A stretch of DNA of 8,447 nt from Rickettsiales bacterium (GTDB lineage Bacteria; Pseudomonadota; Alphaproteobacteria; Rickettsiales; UBA3002). The notes under the pieces were generated by a model. The model had not been told where the DNA came from, ran no database searches, and worked only from the letters and a program-made list of their open reading frames with translations. Position 1 is the stretch's first letter. Each line of letters begins with the position of its first letter. The stretch is from assembly GCA_021300075.1 (NCBI GenBank), contig JAJTIB010000174.1, positions 1-8,447 of the forward strand. The letters are read 5' to 3'. Shown in pieces: positions 6,615 to 8,447 of this stretch. A program made the position numbers and the translations under genes.

Positions 6615-6754
6615 CTTCCGTTTCGTCCTCGCCGCACAACATAACCTCAACCTCAATATCAGTGGCGGATGGTACTACGGGCGCAGCAAAAGCACCCCCT
6701 GTTTCGAACGCTGGAATTGTCTCACTTGATGGGATCAGAAAAGGAAAGTTCGGT

Positions 6755-6949
6755 ATGTCATTATTTACTCACCTTGCGATGCTTGAAGATAAACATTTGA
6801 AGCTGGAAGGCCTGCTGACCAAGGAAGCGCAACGTCCATCACCGGATTTCTCGGTGGTGCAGACCCTCAAAAAGCAAAAACTTCTGATTAAAGAAGAAAT
6901 GGAGCGTATTCGCCGTTTACAAGGTGTGAGGCAGGGCGACGTCGCCTGA
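6755..6949 (+). CDS. YdcH/DUF465 family small protein
   Basis: This is a 64-aa protein of the DUF465 (YdcH) family, whose function is not established. It is almost wholly charged and helical, with heptad-like spacing across residues 4-53 (HLAMLEDKHLKLEGLL, then QTLKKQKLLIKEEMERI), as expected of a short coiled coil. The family features are the central proline turn (QRPSPDF at 26-32) and the following LKKQKL motif. I chose ATG 6755 because AAGGAAAG lies at 6741-6748, a good distance upstream, and because the resulting length fits the family. A GTG at 6662 would add 31 residues of low-complexity sequence with no ribosome site. It is monocistronic here, preceded by the 329-bp non-coding stretch and followed by structured RNA and a terminator. 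Confidence 0.85.
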   Translation: MSLFTHLAMLEDKHLKLEGLLTKEAQRPSPDFSVVQTLKKQKLLIKEEMERIRRLQGVRQGDVA

Positions 6950-6983
6950 TGGTCCAAGCGTTCTTGTAAACTGCACATGAAAC

Positions 6984-7036
6984 CCGAGTCCAAGTGAGGA
7001 GCTTGACTCGGTCATAGAGGGGGACTCTGGTTCCCC
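6984..7036 (+). ncRNA. Two stem-loops before a terminator: candidate small RNA or structured 3' UTR of ydcH
   Basis: Stem 1 pairs CCGAGTC at 6984-6990 with GACTCGG at 7005-7011, continues with AAG/CTT past a bulged C, and exposes the loop TGAGGAG (6995-7001). Stem 2 pairs GGGGA at 7020-7024 with TCCCC at 7032-7036 around a 7-nt loop. The terminator hairpin follows 7 nt later. Three successive stems ending in a terminator is a common layout for a bacterial small RNA. I found no convincing promoter between ydcH and stem 1, so processing from the ydcH transcript is equally likely. I recognise no known RNA family. Confidence 0.35.
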
Positions 7037-7043
7037 GTAACCG

Positions 7044-7080
7044 AGAAGCCCCGTCATCCGAATAGGATGCGGGGCTTCTT
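7044..7080 (+). terminator. Intrinsic terminator after ydcH
   Basis: A 10-bp stem (AGAAGCCCCG at 7044-7053 with CGGGGCTTCT at 7070-7079) is extended inward by CATCC/GGATG past a bulged T, with the loop GAATA. The TTCTTCATT that follows is only moderately T-rich. It ends the + strand ydcH transcript. Read from the - strand it lacks a T-run, so it is a weaker stop for the convergent gene at 7116-7562. Confidence 0.8.
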
Positions 7081-7115
7081 CATTGATATGTTAGGGCAGT
7101 GGGTGGCTTCAGGGG

Positions 7116-7562
7116 CTATTGCGGCACTTTGGAGGAGTGATGCTCGAGGATCATCCACCGGCCATCCTCTTTCTCATAGACGAAAGTATAACGCGCCGGA
7201 ACGGCGACTGTCTTTCCGTCCTGTTCAAAACGGAAGGTATAAATACCGCTCACCAGCGCATACTCGTCATCCAGAATCTGAATTTTTTTCTGATTCACAG
7301 TGGCGGATAATTTTGGTTTGGCGGTGAGGGTGGTAAAATACCTGGTACGCTCACGCTGCGTAGTTAAGGGTTTGGGCTCAAGCGTTGCAAAGAGGGTGGC
7401 GTCCTCGTCATAAAGCTGGACAACATTTTTTGCCTCGCCGCTGGACAGAGCGGCACGCCACTCGGCAAAGGCGGCATCGACTTCATCGCGTTCACCAGCC
7501 ATCGCTGCGCCGTGGAATGTCAGAACAGTAATAGCCGTCAGGGCCAGTAAGGTTCTTTTCAT
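7116..7562 (-). CDS. Exported NTF2/SnoaL-like (DUF4440-type) protein
   Basis: This is a 148-aa protein with a signal peptide (MKRTLLALTA..., hydrophobic to about residue 16, likely cut after AMA at 20-22), so it should be periplasmic. The mature part reads like a cone-shaped NTF2-like domain: a first helix VDAAFAEWRAALSSGEAKNV (28-47), the strand LYDEDATLFA (50-59), then alternating strands ending in ARYTFVYEKEDGRWMILEHH (123-142), the typical closing strands of DUF4440/CaMKII-association-type proteins. Such domains bind small ligands or act as enzymes, but no specific activity can be assigned. GGAG at 7569-7572 (read on the - strand) lies 6 nt before the ATG. It is convergent with ydcH, and the tRNA-Arg gene lies 97 bp upstream on the same strand. 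A -35-like TTGACC sits at 7622-7617 without a good -10. Confidence 0.8.
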   Translation of the reverse strand: MKRTLLALTAITVLTFHGAAMAGERDEVDAAFAEWRAALSSGEAKNVVQLYDEDATLFATLEPKPLTTQRERTRYFTTLTAKPKLSATVNQKKIQILDDEYALVSGIYTFRFEQDGKTVAVPARYTFVYEKEDGRWMILEHHSSKVPQ

Positions 7563-7659
7563 GACAAGCTCCGTTGAGAGTGATTCAGGGGTCTAAGTAG
7601 TCATCTTATGTGTCTGGGTCAATACTCGACCAGATAGAGAATGTATTCAAAGCATCGTA

Positions 7660-7736
7660 TGGCGCACCCGGAGGGATTCGAACCCCAAACCTCCTGATCC
7701 GTAGTCAGGTGCTCTATCCAGTTGAGCTACGGGTGC
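7660..7736 (-). tRNA. tRNA-Arg (anticodon ACG)
   Basis: The - strand folds into a full cloverleaf of 77 nt including an encoded CCA. The acceptor stem GCACCCG/CGGGTGC is perfect, the D stem is GCTC/GAGC, and the anticodon stem CCTGA/TCAGG carries the loop CTACGGA, with anticodon ACG at 7702-7700. The T loop is TTCGAAT. ACG is normally edited to ICG by TadA and reads CGU, CGC and CGA. The T stem has a U-C mismatch at its outermost pair (49-65) and a G-U next to it, so it is held by only three Watson-Crick pairs. Otherwise the gene looks functional. Confidence 0.97.
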
Positions 7737-7747
7737 ACACGACCTTT

Positions 7748-7762
7748 CTCTTTTGCAAAGAG
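7748..7762. repeat. Inverted repeat upstream of tRNA-Arg
   Basis: CTCTTT and AAAGAG are perfect 6-bp arms around TGC. The repeat lies 11 bp upstream of the tRNA 5' end, within its presumed promoter or 5' leader. It may be incidental; no T-run suggests termination. Confidence 0.3.
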
Positions 7763-7874
7763 GGCGCAAACTAACCAAGACATCGCCAAAACTCAAGCGC
7801 GAAGTTGTGCAGGTTCTTGTATGGGAATTTGTGCGGGATTTTCCTTGGCATCCATTGCGCCAGCGTGCTACCAG

Positions 7875-8264
7875 ATGACCCTTATGAAGCGATACCCGCA
7901 GCTACGGATAATGGCACTCGCCATGGCGTTCATCCTTGCCTTTGCTGGCTTTGCCGCCGCACAGCAGGAGCCGCTCGTGATTATTCGCTTCAACCAGCCG
8001 CGCGTTTACTTTGAAAAACAGCTTTATGGTGCGGTGTCTAAGGCAGTGGCCGTCAAGCCGCAGGTGATGTTTGAGCTGGTTTCCTTCGTTCCCACGCGCG
8101 CTGACTCTAAACAGAATTCGGGCTGGGAGGTCACGGCGCGCCAGAATGCTCAAACGGTGATGAACAGCCTCAAACGCATGGGCGTTCCTGCAAGCCGTGT
8201 GAGCTACCGTGCCGAACCTGCTAAAAACGCGCCGTATGACGTCGTTTACTTATTCGTGCGTTAG
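7875..8264 (+). CDS. Exported protein of unknown function with a distant OmpA-C/Pal-like pattern
   Basis: This is a 129-aa protein from ATG 7875 (ATG 7884 is nearly as good; no strong ribosome site precedes either). The reading frame is open further upstream, through the tRNA gene, which cannot be coding. A signal peptide or membrane anchor spans about residues 10-28, with likely cleavage near FAAA|Q (29-30). The mature part (31-129) starts with strand-like VIIRFNQPRVYFEKQLYGAV and ends with ARQNAQTVMNSLKRMGVPASRVSYRAEPA (88-116) and a closing strand YDVVYLFV. That helix-loop-strand order resembles the C-terminal half of OmpA/Pal peptidoglycan-binding domains, but the conserved Asp and the usual NxxLSxxRA motif are not seen. 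I do not recognise the protein family. It overlaps the convergent hydrolase gene by 15 nt. Confidence 0.7.
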   Translation: MTLMKRYPQLRIMALAMAFILAFAGFAAAQQEPLVIIRFNQPRVYFEKQLYGAVSKAVAVKPQVMFELVSFVPTRADSKQNSGWEVTARQNAQTVMNSLKRMGVPASRVSYRAEPAKNAPYDVVYLFVR

Positions 8265-8447
8265 CAATTTCTTGATTTCCGCAATCAGTGCTTCCGCATC
8301 AAAATTCGTGTGACCCTTGCCTTCAAATACCACCAGATGTTTGGGCGCCTGGGTGGCGGCATAAACATCCCTGCCATGCTGGATAGGTATGATGACGTCA
8401 TCTGTCCCGTGGAAAATTAGAACTGGTGCTTTGACCTCGGCCATCAG
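8250..8447 (-). CDS. Alpha/beta hydrolase, C-terminal part (5' end outside window)
   Basis: The last 65 residues of an alpha/beta-hydrolase-fold protein are visible; the frame stays open to the window edge, so the ATG at 8444 is internal or at least not provably the start. The segment PVLIFHGTDDVIIPIQHG contains the usual catalytic-acid strand and loop (HGTDD), and FEGKGHTNF supplies the catalytic histidine. This pattern is common in Bem46-like and dienelactone-hydrolase-like enzymes. The nucleophile serine and oxyanion region lie outside the window, so substrate and activity cannot be judged. It converges with the + strand gene ending at 8264. Confidence 0.85.
   Translation of the reverse strand: MMAEVKAPVLIFHGTDDVIIPIQHGRDVYAATQAPKHLVVFEGKGHTNFDAEALIAEIKKLLTHE

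Larger units (their letters stand above)
6426..6754. other. 329-bp non-coding stretch between ptsH and ydcH
   Basis: No convincing gene lies here. A long - strand open frame covers most of it but has no recognisable features and a biased, arginine-rich start, so I treat it as chance. The first half is AT-rich, unlike the flanking genes, and holds a palindrome at 6481-6494 and a promoter-like block at 6525-6570. The second half holds a hairpin at 6588-6614 and ends in the ydcH ribosome site AAGGAAAG at 6741-6748. The length leaves room for a long 5' leader or a small RNA. Confidence 0.6.

Noticed and set aside
6393..6656. 87-codon open frame on the - strand
   Set aside because: It overlaps the ptsH 3' end and regulatory-looking DNA, has no recognisable motif and no ribosome site that I can see.
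6662..6754. GTG start for a 95-aa version of the YdcH protein
   Set aside because: No ribosome site; the added 31 residues are low-complexity and the 64-aa form matches the family length and has AAGGAAAG ahead of it.
7067..7327. 86-codon open frame on the + strand
   Set aside because: It starts inside the terminator hairpin and runs opposite the well-supported exported NTF2-like gene.
7722..7874. Longer + strand protein beginning at 7722
   Set aside because: That start lies inside the tRNA-Arg gene on the opposite strand, and the signal peptide begins only at about 7875.

Overview
The window looks like a chromosomal housekeeping segment of an alphaproteobacterium. The evidence is the gene order (lptC-lptA-lptB-rpoN, then a long-form hpf), an HPr kinase reduced to its catalytic domain, an EIIA-mannose-type protein next to HPr with no sugar permease, and a tRNA-Arg(ACG) with an encoded CCA end. 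Base composition is moderately GC-rich and fairly even. I cannot name the genus from sequence alone.

Layout. Positions 1-4528 on the + strand form one tightly packed run: the 3' end of lptC, lptA, lptB, rpoN (sigma-54) and a CpaF-like secretion ATPase. Junctions are 3 nt apart, a 4-nt overlap, 13 nt apart and an 8-nt overlap. At 4529-4637 there is a short leader with an extended -10 promoter and an inverted repeat. It starts a second + strand run (4638-6425): long-form hpf, short hprK, a PTS EIIA of the mannose family, and ptsH (HPr). A 329-bp non-coding stretch with promoter-like and hairpin elements follows. Next come a small YdcH/DUF465 protein (6755-6949) and a region of three consecutive hairpins that ends in a likely intrinsic terminator (6984-7080). 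The - strand then carries an exported NTF2/SnoaL-like protein (7116-7562) and tRNA-Arg (7660-7736). A + strand exported protein of unknown function (7875-8264) meets, tail to tail with a 15-nt overlap, the 3' end of a - strand alpha/beta hydrolase that runs off the window.

How the genes work together. LptC, LptA and LptB are the inner-membrane, periplasmic and ATPase parts of the lipopolysaccharide transport machine. RpoN is the alternative sigma factor whose gene usually sits beside lptB. HPF silences ribosomes in resting cells. HprK, EIIA and HPr are signalling parts of a phosphorelay that regulates rather than transports; its EI kinase is not in the window.

What stands out. A cpaF-like ATPase gene sits between rpoN and hpf, translationally overlapped with rpoN, where many relatives have hpf directly. 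The usual ptsN after hpf is missing and a carbon-type phosphorelay cluster takes its place, starting immediately at the hpf stop codon. HPr carries about nine extra residues between its two phosphorylation sites. I see no CRISPR array, transposon, phage gene or clearly new defence-type system. The interest lies in the rearranged rpoN-hpf neighbourhood and in the non-coding elements.
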